In this document: in pieces, positions 12,060-22,088 of the stretch | How the letters are laid out: every line of letters begins with the position of its first letter | Numbering within the stretch: position 1 is the first letter of the stretch | NCBI GenBank assembly: GCA_016748015.1 | Contig: JAAOMT010000671.1 | Coordinates: 21,627-85,626 of the forward strand | Direction: 5' to 3' | Source: Geosiphon pyriformis | Lineage: Eukaryota; Glomeromycota; Glomeromycetes; Archaeosporales; Geosiphonaceae | DNA: 64,000 nucleotides | Notes under the pieces: generated by a model | Databases searched by the model: none | Told to the model about the DNA's origin: nothing | The model's input: the letters and a program-made list of their open reading frames with translations, nothing else | Position numbers and translations under genes: made by a program

Positions 12060-14040
12060 AAAGGATATTTATTAGGCTGTCACACAATTAATTTGATAAG
12101 CTTTGAAAACATAATCTCTTAAAAGAGATATTAGAAAGTTAATAATAGATAATAGTTGTGATTTTATTAACAGATTTATATTTTTTGATAATCTGTTTTT
12201 TCATTTGTTACTGAAATTGGTTTTCAAGTATCTAATAATGTTTTTTTAATTTACTTTGCTTTAAGAAAGTCTATTTTTTTTATTTGTGCAATTTTACTAA
12301 ATTTTTTCATTTCTTTACTTAATATCTATTTATGGCCAATATTATAAAAAACATGATTAGAGACATTTGAATTTACAAACTGTGTCTTTTTTATCTGAAC
12401 TCAAAATTGATTTGATTTAGCAATAAAGCTAAAATGTGTATGAGATCTGTATATTTCACTTTTAGAATATTTGATAACATTAAAGAAATTAGTATGCAAT
12501 CTCTTAAATTTAATACAATTACATACTACAATTTTCCAATGCTATTGTGAAAGTATAGAAGGAATCAATGATTTAAGCATTTTGTTAATTTCTTCAAAAA
12601 TTGCATTATGGTTTTGATGTTAATTTAAAAGTTAAATTAAGAAATTACAATTTTTTTTTGAATCAGCTTGCAAACTTCAAACTTTAATCATAGTTATTGT
12701 TCTTTATTAGCAATTTCAATTAATTAGTAAATAGAATGATGTTGAGCAGACCAAATTGGTGCAAATATTTGTCTAGTTACAAGTTTTAATAAAGACTTAT
12801 TGAAATAAACTTCAGTGCAAAAGTTAATAATTGCTTGTAAATAAAAAAAAACTTGTTCATACTTTAACCTAAACATGGAATCTGTTTTATTTTGGGCCCA
12901 TTCTAAATAATCTTCAACAGATAAATTTTTCTTAAAAACAACATATGGCCATATTATTTCAGAAGCCATTATATGCTTATATATATTATATATCAAATCT
13001 TACAACTTATAATGATCAAAACATTTTTTAAAAAACTGCAGTTGACTTTTACTCCAATATCTCTGATATTGTACAAAGTATTTTATATCAATATTTCAAT
13101 TCAGTTCAACAAATGCTTTTAGCATATTTATTTCTTAATAAAAAACACTTAAAACCAATATAAGTTAAAAAAAGTCTTTTTTAATTATTTGTGCATGATG
13201 ATAAGGTACTTCATCACATGTTATTATAATCTATCTGTAACTATCATCTTTAATGCTGAATAGTTCTTTAATATGCCCAAAAATTTTTTAAATATTGACA
13301 ATTAAGTTTGAATTTATGACTATTGGATTAGAAACATATAATTACAACATATAATCTTAATTTTTGAATACAATTGTGTATTTTTAAATGTGTGAAAATA
13401 AGAAATAAGTTTTTTGTCAATGTTAGCTAATTTATTTAATTAATTTATCTTAGTAATTATTGGTAATTTGTTATAGCATACAGAATAAACTTGCTTCTTA
13501 TTATTAATATTAGACAATTAACAAATTGGACATTTTTTTAGAAAACCAATTTGGCTTTAATGTTGTGCTAATTTATTAATCACATTTGTTTTTTGACTTT
13601 TTTTTGCACAAAGCTCTTCTAAAATAATAGTAAAATAATTAGTAAGTTTTTTATGAATTTTATTTATTATACTTAAAGTTAAAGAAAATAATTTTTTATA
13701 TTCCTTTTCAGAAAGTTCAAAATACAACCAAAAATATATATTTTGAATATTATTAATTTGATCATAATTAAAAACAACAAAACTCATAATGATATTGAAT
13801 ATAACTGTATTATATCTACAATCTAAGTAATTTTTTTGACCTTTTTGTTTATTGTCAAAAGCTAAAAATAAAAATCCTTTAAGAAGTTTTGATTGTTCTA
13901 TAGCCAAACTTTCTAACCAATTAGTAAACTTTTTATAACAACTGGAACTTATAATATGATTATTAATATTAATAATTATTTTCAATCTTACTATTAAATA
14001 TTTGATTGCTGAAGTGGCTAAATCAATAGCAGAAACATAT
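12060..14040 (-). pseudogene. Repeat-family fungal gene, 3' half (split by gypsy B)
   Basis: Minus-strand coding remnant of a family I remember as multicopy in Rhizophagus-type genomes; its function is unknown. Clear blocks are NWLESLAIEQSKLLKGFLFL and QKGQKNYLDCRYNTVIFN (13930-13790), ILEELCAKKS (about 13620), VEDYLEWAQNKTDSMFRLKY and APIWSAQHHSIY (12996-12724), then a stop-ridden tail to about 12060. The frame is open up to 14040, where the gypsy B LTR starts. Across the insertion it joins the reading frame at 22089, so the two halves were one gene. Stops are mixed TAA, TAG and TGA. The 3' limit is approximate. Confidence 0.65.
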
Positions 14041-14128
14041 TGTTACAGTTGAAACCCATAATTTTTATTAGTTATCACATGTATTAGTCACTAATATCAT
14101 ATAATTAGCCATTCTATTTTTAGATAGT

Positions 14129-14260
14129 GATCATTAACCTGATCAATGATCTAACTGTTGACCTGATCATTGATCTGATCATTGACCTGATCAATGACTT
14201 GATCGTTGACCTGATCATTGACCTGATCATTGACCTAATCATTGATTTGATTGTTGACCA
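14129..14260 (+). repeat. 12-bp tandem repeat in U3 of the 5' LTR
   Basis: Eleven consecutive 12-bp units of consensus GATCATTGACCT lie about 10 bp upstream of the TATA-like box. The 3' LTR has seven units (21486-21569). Each unit carries a GATC and most contain a near-palindromic TGATCA. Position and tandem form suggest an enhancer-like array; that role is inferred. Confidence 0.9.
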
Positions 14261-14821
14261 CTTTCATTAGCTATATAAGCAATAAGTCTCTTAGCTGTAG
14301 AAAATCATCTCTCAGACAAGAATCAAATAAATAAAAATAACAACTTTTATCTCAATCATTCTCTTATCGCTAATTTCCCTTTCCCTACCTTCAAGTATCC
14401 AAACATCTTAGGATAAAAGATTACTTGTTGGCCTTTTCCTGACATATATAATTGTAGCATTTGAAGATTATTTGAATAAACGTGACTGAAAAGCACAAGT
14501 TGATACCTGATATTGAATTCTAAGAGNNNNNNNNNNNNNNNNNNNNTGTTGACCACTTTCATTAGCTATATAAGCAATAAGTCTCTTAGCTGTAGAAAAT
14601 CATCTCTCAGACAAGAATCAAATAAATAAAAATAACAACTTTTATCTCAATCATTCTCTTATCGCTAATTTCCCTTTCCCTACCTTCAAGTATCCAAACA
14701 TCTTAGGATAAAAGATTACTTGTTGGCCTTTTCCTGACATATATAATTGTAGCATTTGAAGATTATTTGAATAAACGTGACTGAAAAGCACAAGTTGATA
14801 CCTGATATTGAATTCTAAGAG
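14252..14821. other. Scaffold gap with identical 275-bp flanks (assembly artefact)
   Basis: 20 Ns occupy 14527-14546. The 275 bases before the gap (14252-14526) and the 275 bases after it (14547-14821) are identical by eye, both starting TGTTGACCACTTTC and ending TTGAATTCTAAGAG. Two contig ends that overlap by 275 bases were joined with a gap rather than merged. The real LTR has one copy, as the 3' LTR shows. Confidence 0.95.
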
Positions 14822-15080
14822 CACCGACATGAGCCATAGAATTATACCAGTGGTGATCAATTATTGACAGTATGGACTATTTCTCTACCTTCAGATTTCT
14901 TTGTTACTTTTTGAAAAAAATAGCGACTGAAATATTTTATGAGACTGATCTTGCACATTAAATCCATACTCATTCAATTCGCTTATTGAAGTTGAATTCC
15001 TTTTGATTATTTCCATCACTCTACAATCCTGTTCTTTCTTGCTATCCGTTAGCTTGTTACTCCAACTCATAACATAAAAG

Positions 15081-15096
15081 TGATGCTCCCTGTGAG
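15081..15096 (+). promoter_or_regulatory. Putative primer binding site of gypsy B
   Basis: TGATGCTCCCTGTGAG lies six bases after the 5' LTR, where a tRNA primer would bind. The corresponding place in element C reads TAGTGCTCTCTGTAAG. Allowing G-to-A and C-to-T decay, both point to TGGTGCTCCC, complementary to a tRNA 3' end of GGGAGCACCA. The tRNA species is not identified. Confidence 0.55.
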
Positions 15097-15228
15097 GTTG
15101 TCAAAATTCACTTATTCCCTTATTGTATAGGTGATTATTCATATCTGCCACAGCAATTAGAAGAACACTTTGCAGTACACAACAGAAACAACCTAGATTT
15201 CATTGAACTTAATCCTCTGCCCTTCTGC

Positions 15229-16680
15229 TTGATCTGCTTTCCCCTTGAAGAACAATCCAGTAGACAATTTCAAGACTTTTGGAACTGGTTCCTGAATGAG
15301 CTTTCAGCTGAAACCTACACAGCTTATACAACCTATTACTTTGACCAAGCTTATTTTGAAAATAACTTTGAAGAAAGAAACAACAGTATCAATCAGCTCT
15401 TATATTCTGCGACCTTTGAACAACAGCCCCCTGATTTCGAATATCTGAATTATCAAATCCACATTTGGATTGCTGCCCATCAAGCAACTGAAACTCCCTT
15501 TGAAACAGAAGAAGAAAGCTACCAAACTGCCCCTGTTTTTGACCTTTTATCAAGCGAATCAGACTTGTCTACACAAACAGTTACACCTGAACCAATGGCT
15601 AATGACCCCATGCAAGCAAACATTCTGGCTACCCTTCAAGATATACAAACTGTTCTAAAAAAAAGAAACAATACTCCACTACCACTATTTAGAGGTGATG
15701 CACAAGATCCAATTGAATGGTTGGATGATTTTGAGAGAGCTGCCACAGCCAACTAGTATGATGAAGAATACAAGTTCCAAATCATTGGTGGCTACCTCCA
15801 AGGCTCTCCTGCTACTTGGTTCTCACAAGAAACAGATGCCAATGCTCAACACAGAATAATTAGATGGACACCAATCAATGCTGAAAAAAAAAATACCTCT
15901 TTCACTACCCAATTTGAGACCAAGTTCAGAACCCCAATTTTAATATCCAAATGGCGTATGGAATTGGAAAGAAGAACCCAAGACCCTGGAAAAGTAGTGA
16001 CTGAATATACCAAAGCTATTAGAAAGCTAATCAAACATGTAGACTCTGGGAGAAATTGAACAGAAGAGCAGAAAATTCACTCCTTCACAAAAGGATTGAG
16101 AACTGATCTATCGTATGCTCTTTGGTCCCTTTTGGCCCTGAAAGATAATCCCACCATGGATATGGCCATTGAATTAGCACAAAAAATTAAAGATAACCAA
16201 AGGATGCACTTGGAATTCACACTACCAGTTTTTGTTCCTGCTCTTGTTATGGCTCCTGCCCCTCAAATGGCTGCTACTTCTTTTGCCATTCACATTCAAG
16301 ATTCAAATGAACAGTTAATAGACAGACTCACAGCAAATCTTGCCTGGTTATTAGAACCTTTAGCCCAAGCAGTCAGAGAAAATCAACAACCACAAAGACC
16401 CAGATTTGAACCATGCTTCAATCAGTCCCAGCAACCACCTTATCAAAGACAACAAAATCATAGCCCACCTGTATGCTATCGCTGTGGATTAACTGGACAC
16501 TTTTCAAGAGATTGCAACAATTCTCCACTGCCTCCACCAGTTCCCAGAAACAATGATGCTCAGAACAACAGACCCAACAACAACAATGTTCCCAACCAAA
16601 GACCCAATCATGCCAACATCAATTTCTTTGGAGAGGATCCCCTAGTTGAAGCCACTGTTTATCAGCCTTTAAACTGGTAG
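15229..16680 (+). pseudogene. gag of gypsy B (two in-frame stops)
   Basis: Gag forms the virus-like particle. The frame 15229-16680 has two internal stops, TAG at 15754 and TGA at 16057, both where Trp fits (AANxYDEE, SGRNxTEEQ), so it was recently open. An acidic N-terminal region is followed by the capsid-like segment (PLFRGDAQDPIEWLDDFERA, FRTPILISKWRMELERRT, HSFTKGLRTDLSYALW), then a Gln/Pro-rich region, the CCHC zinc knuckle CYRCGLTGHFSRDC (about 16471-16512) and an Asn-rich tail. It ends TGG TAG directly after the TTTAAAC heptamer. The start used is a TTG; the true initiator is uncertain. Confidence 0.85.
16668..16674 (+). promoter_or_regulatory. -1 frameshift heptamer TTTAAAC at the gag end
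   Basis: In the gag frame the bases read T TTA AAC TGG TAG, the X XXY YYZ form of a -1 slippery site, two codons before the gag stop. Slipping back one base gives TTT AAA CTG GTA GGT, exactly the frame that runs open through the protease region to 18149. A 10-base palindrome AGGTGCACCT follows at 16679-16688. UUUAAAC is a well-known slippery heptamer; use here is inferred from frame and position. Confidence 0.75.
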
Positions 16681-18149
16681 GTGCACCTTCAAAGGATAAG
16701 AGTACAAGCCAACCAGAAAAAAATCCCTTTTATGCTTTTAACTTAACTGATGATAACCATAACATGAATGAATTAGCAATCAACCCTTCTGAATCCACAA
16801 AAAAGAAGAAGAAAGCCAAAGTTGATTTTGTTCTGGACCCCAATAAAGCTTCTACATCAACTGCTGACAACAATGAACCCCCAAAAGCCAAAGTTTTCAA
16901 GAACTCTCCAAAGTTGAAACCTCTAGAAATAGTACAAAAATCCGGCCCCTATTCTGTTGTCAAAGACTTCATGGAAACCCCAGCACATATAACCTTTGGC
17001 CAATTGATGACCCATCCACAATTCAGAAAAAATCTTCACAAATCTCTAATTCCAAAGAAAAAGACACCCAAAACCAACAAATGCTCTCGCCAAACTGGAC
17101 TTGTTGACAATAGCAATGTCACTCCTCTAATTTGCAAAGCCCAAGTGGCTGGCTACTTCATCAATTTGATCCTAGACAATGGATCATCTGTTAGTGTTAT
17201 TGCTAAACACTTTCTTGAAGCAATTGGCAGAAAAATTGATGAACCATCCACACAACCAATGACCAATGTGCATGGTGATAAAAAGAAAGGACTTGGCATA
17301 GCCAAAGCTATTCCTGTCCACATCAATGGCATCAGCATTAAAACTGATATGAAAGTATCTGAAGTGAAAGAATACACCATCATTGTTGGCAATGAATGGC
17401 TCAAGAAAGCAAAAGCTTTGCTTGATTATGAACTCTGTGAACTAACCATCAGATGTGGTAAGAAACCCATTGTGGTTAAGTATTATCATTGGACAACTCC
17501 CCCAGTACCCAAGCAGAGCCCAAAAGAAAATGAATCAGACAAATCAGATGATGAAAAAAGTGAGGAAGAAGAAGAACAAGAAGAAACTGCTGAACTCGCC
17601 TATACCATCTTCACCAGCAATGGCAAACCACTGGATAATATCAAGGCAAATAAAGAAAGAATCATTGTCAATGGCAAGCTGATCTGCTGGCCTTATTATA
17701 ACATGCTCAAAAGAATCTTTAACAGAAAGCCAGGCAAGAAAACCAAATACAGTTATTGGTGGCATGGTCCTTGTGCCTGGTACTGGTGCGACAAACCATT
17801 GTATTCTCCTAGTAATGAATGCATGTCCTGCCTGATCTATTACAAAGATTGGGAACCAATCAGCTTGATACCCCATGAGGAAATAAAAGAAGTCCAAAAG
17901 TCCTTTGAAAACGAACCACCTGAAATCCAATCACTGGTTGTAGAACAAAGAGAACCCTCTTCAGAAGAAAGAAAGATAGACATTGAAAACCTGCTGGCTA
18001 GAAACAGCCCAGTTATCTCAAAAGAAGGTGAACCTTTTGAATGTACACATGTGATACAACACACCATCATTACCAAAGAAACTCACTCCATCTATTTGAA
18101 GCCCTATCAATCCAACCAGCACAATAATGAATTTATAAAAAGGAAATAA
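16680..18149 (+). CDS. Pol N-terminal part of gypsy B: aspartic protease and Cys/acidic linker
   Basis: Open for about 490 codons in the -1 frame relative to gag. The first ATG is 16764, but frameshift entry is more likely. The protease centre is LILDNGSSVSVI (about 17165-17205); the family usually has DSG or DTG, so Asn here is probably an AGT-to-AAT change that would inactivate it. VGNEWLKKAKALLDY follows as in other gypsy proteases. Next come an acidic stretch (SDKSDDEKSEEEEEQEE) and a Trp/Cys-rich segment (WWHGPCAWYWCDKPLY, NECMSC) also seen in element C, then the lead-in to RT. A one-base shift and two stops near 18145-18165 separate it from RT. Confidence 0.8.
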   Translation, partial: GAPSKDKSTSQPEKNPFYAFNLTDDNHNMNELAINPSESTKKKKKAKVDFVLDPNKASTSTADNNEPPKAKVFKNSPKLKPLEIVQKSGPYSVVKDFMETPAHITFGQLMTHPQFRKNLHKSLIPKKKTPKTNKCSRQTGLVDNSNVTPLICKAQVAGYFINLILDNGSSVSVIAKHFLEAIGRKIDEPSTQPMTNVHGDKKKGLGIAKAIPVHINGISIKTDMKVSEVKEYTIIVGNEWLKKAKALLDYELCELTIRCGKKPIVVKYYHWTTPPVPKQSPKENESDKSDDEKSEEEEEQEETAELAYTIFTSNGKPLDNIKANKERIIVNGKLICWPYYNMLKRIFNRKPGKKTKYSYWWHGPCAWYWCDKPLYSPSNECMSCLIYYKDWEPISLIPHEEIKEVQKSFENEPPEIQSLVVEQREPSSEERKIDIENLLARNSPVISKEGEPFECTHVIQHTIITKETHSIYLKPYQSNQHNNEFIKRK

Positions 18150-18154
18150 CCTGA

Positions 18155-18742
18155 ATGAAAAACCTTGGATTCATACAAAAAACCAAAAGTGAATGGGCAT
18201 TCCCAGTTGTAGTGGTATCTAAGAAAGGAGAAACCTTATGCTTTTGTGTTGACTATCGCCAATTAAATGCCATTACTGAAAGAGACATGTATCCACTTCT
18301 CAAGATTGATGCAATGCTAGACCAATTCCATGGTGCTGCTTTTTTCTCAATCATTGACTTAATTGCTGGATTCTGGCAAGTAGAGATGGATCCAGAAAGC
18401 AGAAAAAAAACTGCCTTTATCACCAAGTATGGCACCTATGAATTCACAGTTATGCCTTTTGGTCTCACAAATGCTCCTCTCACCTTTCAACACTTAATGG
18501 ACAAAGTATTTGAATCAGTAAAAGAAAACTTTGTTCTAGTCTACTTGGACGACATAATGGTATACTCAAAAACCTGAGATGAATACCTTGAACATTTGCA
18601 AAAGGTTTTTGATCTCCTTAGAAATGTTGGCCTCAAGATCAATTCAATCAAATCATTCTTTGGATGTCAATCCACTCAGTTCCTTGGCCATCTTATTACA
18701 AAAGATGGAATCTTCCTTGATCCAGCCAAAATTGAAAAAGGT
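18155..18742 (+). pseudogene. Reverse transcriptase of gypsy B
   Basis: Shows the gypsy RT series: WAFPVVVVSKKG, CVDYRQLNAIT, FFSIIDLIAGFWQVEM, KKTAFIT, VMPFGLTNAP, and the catalytic box VLVYLDDIMVYSK (about 18535-18570) with both aspartates intact. A TGA at 18575 follows, then the thumb (EHLQKVFDLLRNVGLKI, FLGHLITKDGI) to a TAA near 18742. All catalytic motifs are present, so loss is recent. Confidence 0.88.
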
Positions 18743-18769
18743 TAAAACATTAGACAACCAATAAATGTT

Positions 18770-19350
18770 TATGAACTATGCTCTTTTCTTGGTTTGGCCT
18801 CTTATTATCGCAAGTTTGTCAAAGATTTCTCCAAAATTGCCACTCCTTTCAATCAGCTACTTAGGAAAAACATCAATTATTACTGGGGCACTCATCAACA
18901 AAAAGCATTTGAAATTCTGAAGGAAAAACTGGTTACAGAACCCATCCTCATGCAACTTAATCTGGATTGACCTTTTATCCTCCATACTAATGCATCTGGC
19001 TATAGACTTGGTGCTGTTCTTTCTCAGAAAGACAAAGATGACAGGGAACATACCATAGCATATGCCAGTAGAACTCTCACACCAGCAGAAAGGAACTATT
19101 TAGTCACTAAGTAAGAATGCTTAGCAGTAGTTTGGGCTACCAGCTACTGGGACAAATATCTTAAGGGTGTGAAATTTTTGGTGGTAACAGATCACTAAGC
19201 TTTGGTTTGACTACACAACAAAAGAAACTTGGAACATAAACAGATAACTCACTGAATACTCCACTTGGATGAATTTGACTATAACATTCAACACCGCAAA
19301 GGAGCTAATCATCAAAACACTGATGCTTTCTCCAGACTTACTATCTAGTG
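18770..19350 (+). pseudogene. RNase H domain of gypsy B
   Basis: Starts with the RT-RNase H tether (FLGLASYYRKFVKDFSKIATP). The RNase H segments are FILHTNASGYRLGAVLSQ, EHTIAYASRTLTPAERNY, AVVWATSYWDKYLKG and FLVVTDHxAL. Stops include TGA before PFIL, TAA at the expected Gln/Glu of VTKxEC, and TAA and TGA after VTDH. The first acidic position reads Asn (HTNAS for the common TDAS), the same change as in element A. It ends with GANHQNTDAFSRL. Confidence 0.8.
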
Positions 19351-19410
19351 ATAGTAAAACCCTCCCAAACCAAACCAACTTAATTATTTGTAACTCCTCT
19401 ATAAACAAAC

Positions 19411-20670
19411 ATGATAATGAACTTGGACAACTACTCTGCCTTAATGGAATTTTTGTATAAAGGACAATACCTGCCGGATTATACTCGACAGCAAAGAGAA
19501 CATTTGTGCAAACAATCAAATTTTTATTTGATTTGCCAAAACCAGTTATATAAAAGAAATAAAAAAAATCTTGACTGCCCTCAGAGAGTCATTAGATTTG
19601 AAGAAAGAGAAATTGTGATCTACAATATGCACACTGATCCATTAGCTGGACACTTTGGAAAAACAAAAATGATTCAGAAAACTTTAGCTCACTATTATTG
19701 GCCTACCTTGGGAAAAGACATTGCTGAATACATCAAAACCTATGATATCTGCCAAAGAAGAGGAAAACCCAATCACAAAAAAGATATCCATCCAATCTCT
19801 ATTGGTCAACCCTTTAACAGAATTGGTATAGATGTTATTAGACCTTTAACAATAATTCCTGATGGCAACAGATACATTATCACAGCTACCGACTATTTTA
19901 CAAAGTGGGTAGAAGCAAGAGCCACTTCAGATCAAACAGCAGTCTCAATAGCCAATTTCATTTATGAAGATATCATTTGTCATCATGGCTGCCCTAAAGA
20001 ACTTTTATCTGACAGAGAAAAAGCTTTTTTCAGTACACTTGTTGAAGAACTTTGCAGAAAAATAGGAATATGTTACAAACTTTTCTCTTCTTATCACTCC
20101 CAAACAAATGGCCTAGTGGAATGTTTTAATAAAACATTATATGAAACCTTAGCCAAAACCAGCAAAGAAACAAACTTATAGGACAAAGTACTATCTTCAG
20201 CTTTGTTTGCTTATAGAACTGTGAATCATGACATAACAAGTTATGAATCCTTTTATCTACTCTATGGACGAATAGCAACCCTACCAATAGAAACTGACAT
20301 TGAGACAATACCCTTTGAAAAAATAACAATAGGGAATTACAAAGACATTTTGCAAAAAAGATTTGGTATTATTCTTGACTCATTAGTAGAAGCATGGATA
20401 ATTGCTTTTAAAAAGATAAAACAATTCCAAGAGAAGCTTAAGAAAAAGAAAACATATAAAACACTTTTCTTAAGTATTGGTGACTTAGTTTTAGAATACT
20501 GTTCAGACAGAGACAATGTCTATGGTGATAAATTCTCTAGCTGGTGGAAAGAACCCTTTATAGTCAACAAAGTTTTGAACAATGGTTCTTATATCTTACA
20601 AGATCAATATGGAACAATCTTCAATAATTGCCCTGTTCATGGTACACAACTCAAAAAATATCACAAATGA
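19411..20670 (+). pseudogene. Integrase of gypsy B (one internal stop)
   Basis: One frame with a single TAG at 20179 in place of Trp. The HHCC domain reads HTDPLAGHFGKTK..YYWPTL..YDICQRRGK; the first Cys of the CxxC pair appears replaced by Tyr. The catalytic core keeps all three acids: IGIDVIRPL, SDREKAFFS and YHSQTNGLVECFN. The C-terminal half (FLSIGDLVLEYC, SSWWKEPFIVNKVLNNGSY, VHGTQLKKYHK) is the typical gypsy integrase tail with a GDLVL block and no chromodomain seen. Best preserved of the three integrases here. Confidence 0.88.
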
Positions 20671-20771
20671 CCTGATTGGTTACCTGTTGTAATAATACTG
20701 ACCCAAATGATCAACAAAAATCAGATATAAATAAATGCACTATTCTCAAAACAGAGATATCTTCAATTAAT

Positions 20772-21428
20772 ATGAACAATTATTTTCTAGATCAAAACAT
20801 TCAAAACACTTTCTACACTTTCCATAAGTACTGGATCAAAAATTATCCAAATGCTACTCTGATCATTGGAAAACAAACCACCATAACTGATAACAGTGGA
20901 ACACATACTGTTATTAGACCAAAAAAAACCACTACCAGAAGAGAAAAAATTGGTAGTAAAATAGATAAGTATTTGCTAGAAAGCATAACAGCAGCAATAC
21001 TTATACCTTTCATAACAATTGGAAAAACGATTAAGGAAATCTTGCCCATAGACAAAAACTTGTCATATGGAAGGCAACTAGAACTCTATGGTCATCTTGG
21101 TGAAATCATAGAAGAAATGAAGTTCATGAAGAAAACAACTTCAGAGATACAAGTGGAAATTTTGGACATTATACATTTAAATGTCCTAAGAGTTTTGACC
21201 ATTGCAAGAAGACCCAAAACTCTTATACAAAGATTTGGTCTCTTGGATACAAAGCTTATTTCGCCTCAAGTACTATATACTCTATCCACAAAAAACTTCA
21301 ACAAACTAGTTAGTTTTGAATTAGACAAAACCCTTCAATTAAAATACCCTATAAATAGCTTGATTTTACCAGAGCTTAATCTCTTTGGAGAGAATAATGT
21401 TATGGTTGAAACCCATAATTTTTATTAG
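20772..21428 (+). CDS. Extra ORF downstream of pol in gypsy B, unknown function
   Basis: Open reading frame from the first ATG at 20772 (MNNYFLDQNIQN), about 218 codons, ending 30 bases inside the 3' LTR. The frame is open upstream to 20676 without an ATG. It has no stops although gag, RT and RNase H do, and it is basic (RPKKTTTRREKIGSK). One short hydrophobic run (AAILIPFITIG) could be a membrane segment but is more likely buried. No known domain was recognised. Elements A and C also have a 3' ORF, but I could not align this one to theirs. Retroelement 3' ORFs may encode envelope-like or accessory proteins; nothing here proves that. Confidence 0.65.
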   Translation: MNNYFLDQNIQNTFYTFHKYWIKNYPNATLIIGKQTTITDNSGTHTVIRPKKTTTRREKIGSKIDKYLLESITAAILIPFITIGKTIKEILPIDKNLSYGRQLELYGHLGEIIEEMKFMKKTTSEIQVEILDIIHLNVLRVLTIARRPKTLIQRFGLLDTKLISPQVLYTLSTKNFNKLVSFELDKTLQLKYPINSLILPELNLFGENNVMVETHNFY

Positions 21429-22088
21429 TTATCACATGTATTAGTCACTGATGTCATATAATTAGCCACTCTATTTTTAGATAGTGATCATTGATCTGAT
21501 CAATGATCTGACCATTGACCTGATCATTGACTTGATCATTGACCTAGTCATTGACCTAGTCATTGACCATTTTCATTAGCTATATAAGCAATGAGTCTCT
21601 TAGCTGTAGAAAATCATCTCTTAGACAAGAATCAAATAAATAAAAATAACAACTTTCATCTCAATCACTCTCTTATCGCTAATTTCCCTTTCCCTACCTT
21701 CAAGTATTTGAACATTTTAGGATAAAAGATTACTTGTTGGCCTTTTCCTAATGTATATAATTGTAGCATTTGAAGATTATTTGAATAAATGTGACTGAAA
21801 AGCACAAGTTGATATCTGATATTGAATTCTAAGAGTGCCGATATGAGGCATAGAATTATACTAATGGTGATCAATTGTTGACAGTACGGACTATCTCTCT
21901 ACCTTCAGATTCCCTTATTACCTTTTGAAAAGAATAGCGACTGAGATATTTTATGAGACTGATCTCACATATTGAATCCATATTCATTCAATTCACTCAT
22001 TGAAGTTGAATTTCTTTTGATTATTTCCATTACCCTACAATCTTGTTCTCTCTTGCTATTTGTTAGCTTGTTATTCCAACTCGTAATA
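21399..22088 (+). repeat. 3' LTR of gypsy B
   Basis: Starts TGTTATGGTTGAAACCC directly after a purine-rich tract (GGAGAGAATAA) and ends CTCGTAATA. Seven 12-bp GATCATTGACCT-type units (21486-21569) precede TATA-like GCTATATAAGC. The last bases TAATA instead of TAACA show a C-to-T change at the terminus. Right flank ATAT matches the left flank of the 5' LTR. Confidence 0.92.

Larger units (their letters stand above)
14041..15074 (+). repeat. 5' LTR of gypsy B (with assembly duplication)
   Basis: Begins TGTTACAGTTGAAACCC and ends CTCATAACA. Once the artefactual 275-bp duplicate and the 20 Ns are removed it is about 739 bp, against 690 bp for the 3' LTR. The 48-bp difference is explained by four extra 12-bp units in U3. 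TATA-like GCTATATAAGC at about 14269-14280 is the likely promoter core, followed by the transcribed R/U5 part. Left flank is acatat, giving the ATAT target duplication. Confidence 0.9.
14041..22088 (+). mobile_element. Ty3/gypsy LTR retrotransposon B, complete with both LTRs
   Basis: LTRs at 14041-15074 and 21399-22088 start TGTTA and end near TAACA/TAATA, flanked by a 4-bp duplication ATAT. The left LTR is artificially lengthened by a gap duplication. The order is PBS, gag with CCHC finger, -1 frameshift heptamer, protease, RT with YLDD, RNase H, integrase, an extra ORF, polypurine tract and LTR. There are fewer stops than in elements A and C and the RT, integrase and 3' ORF are largely readable, so this is a younger insertion. 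It interrupts a minus-strand repeat-family gene. Confidence 0.93.

Noticed and set aside
14129-14260. CRISPR-like array
   Set aside because: Units are contiguous 12-mers without spacers, and the array is part of both LTRs.
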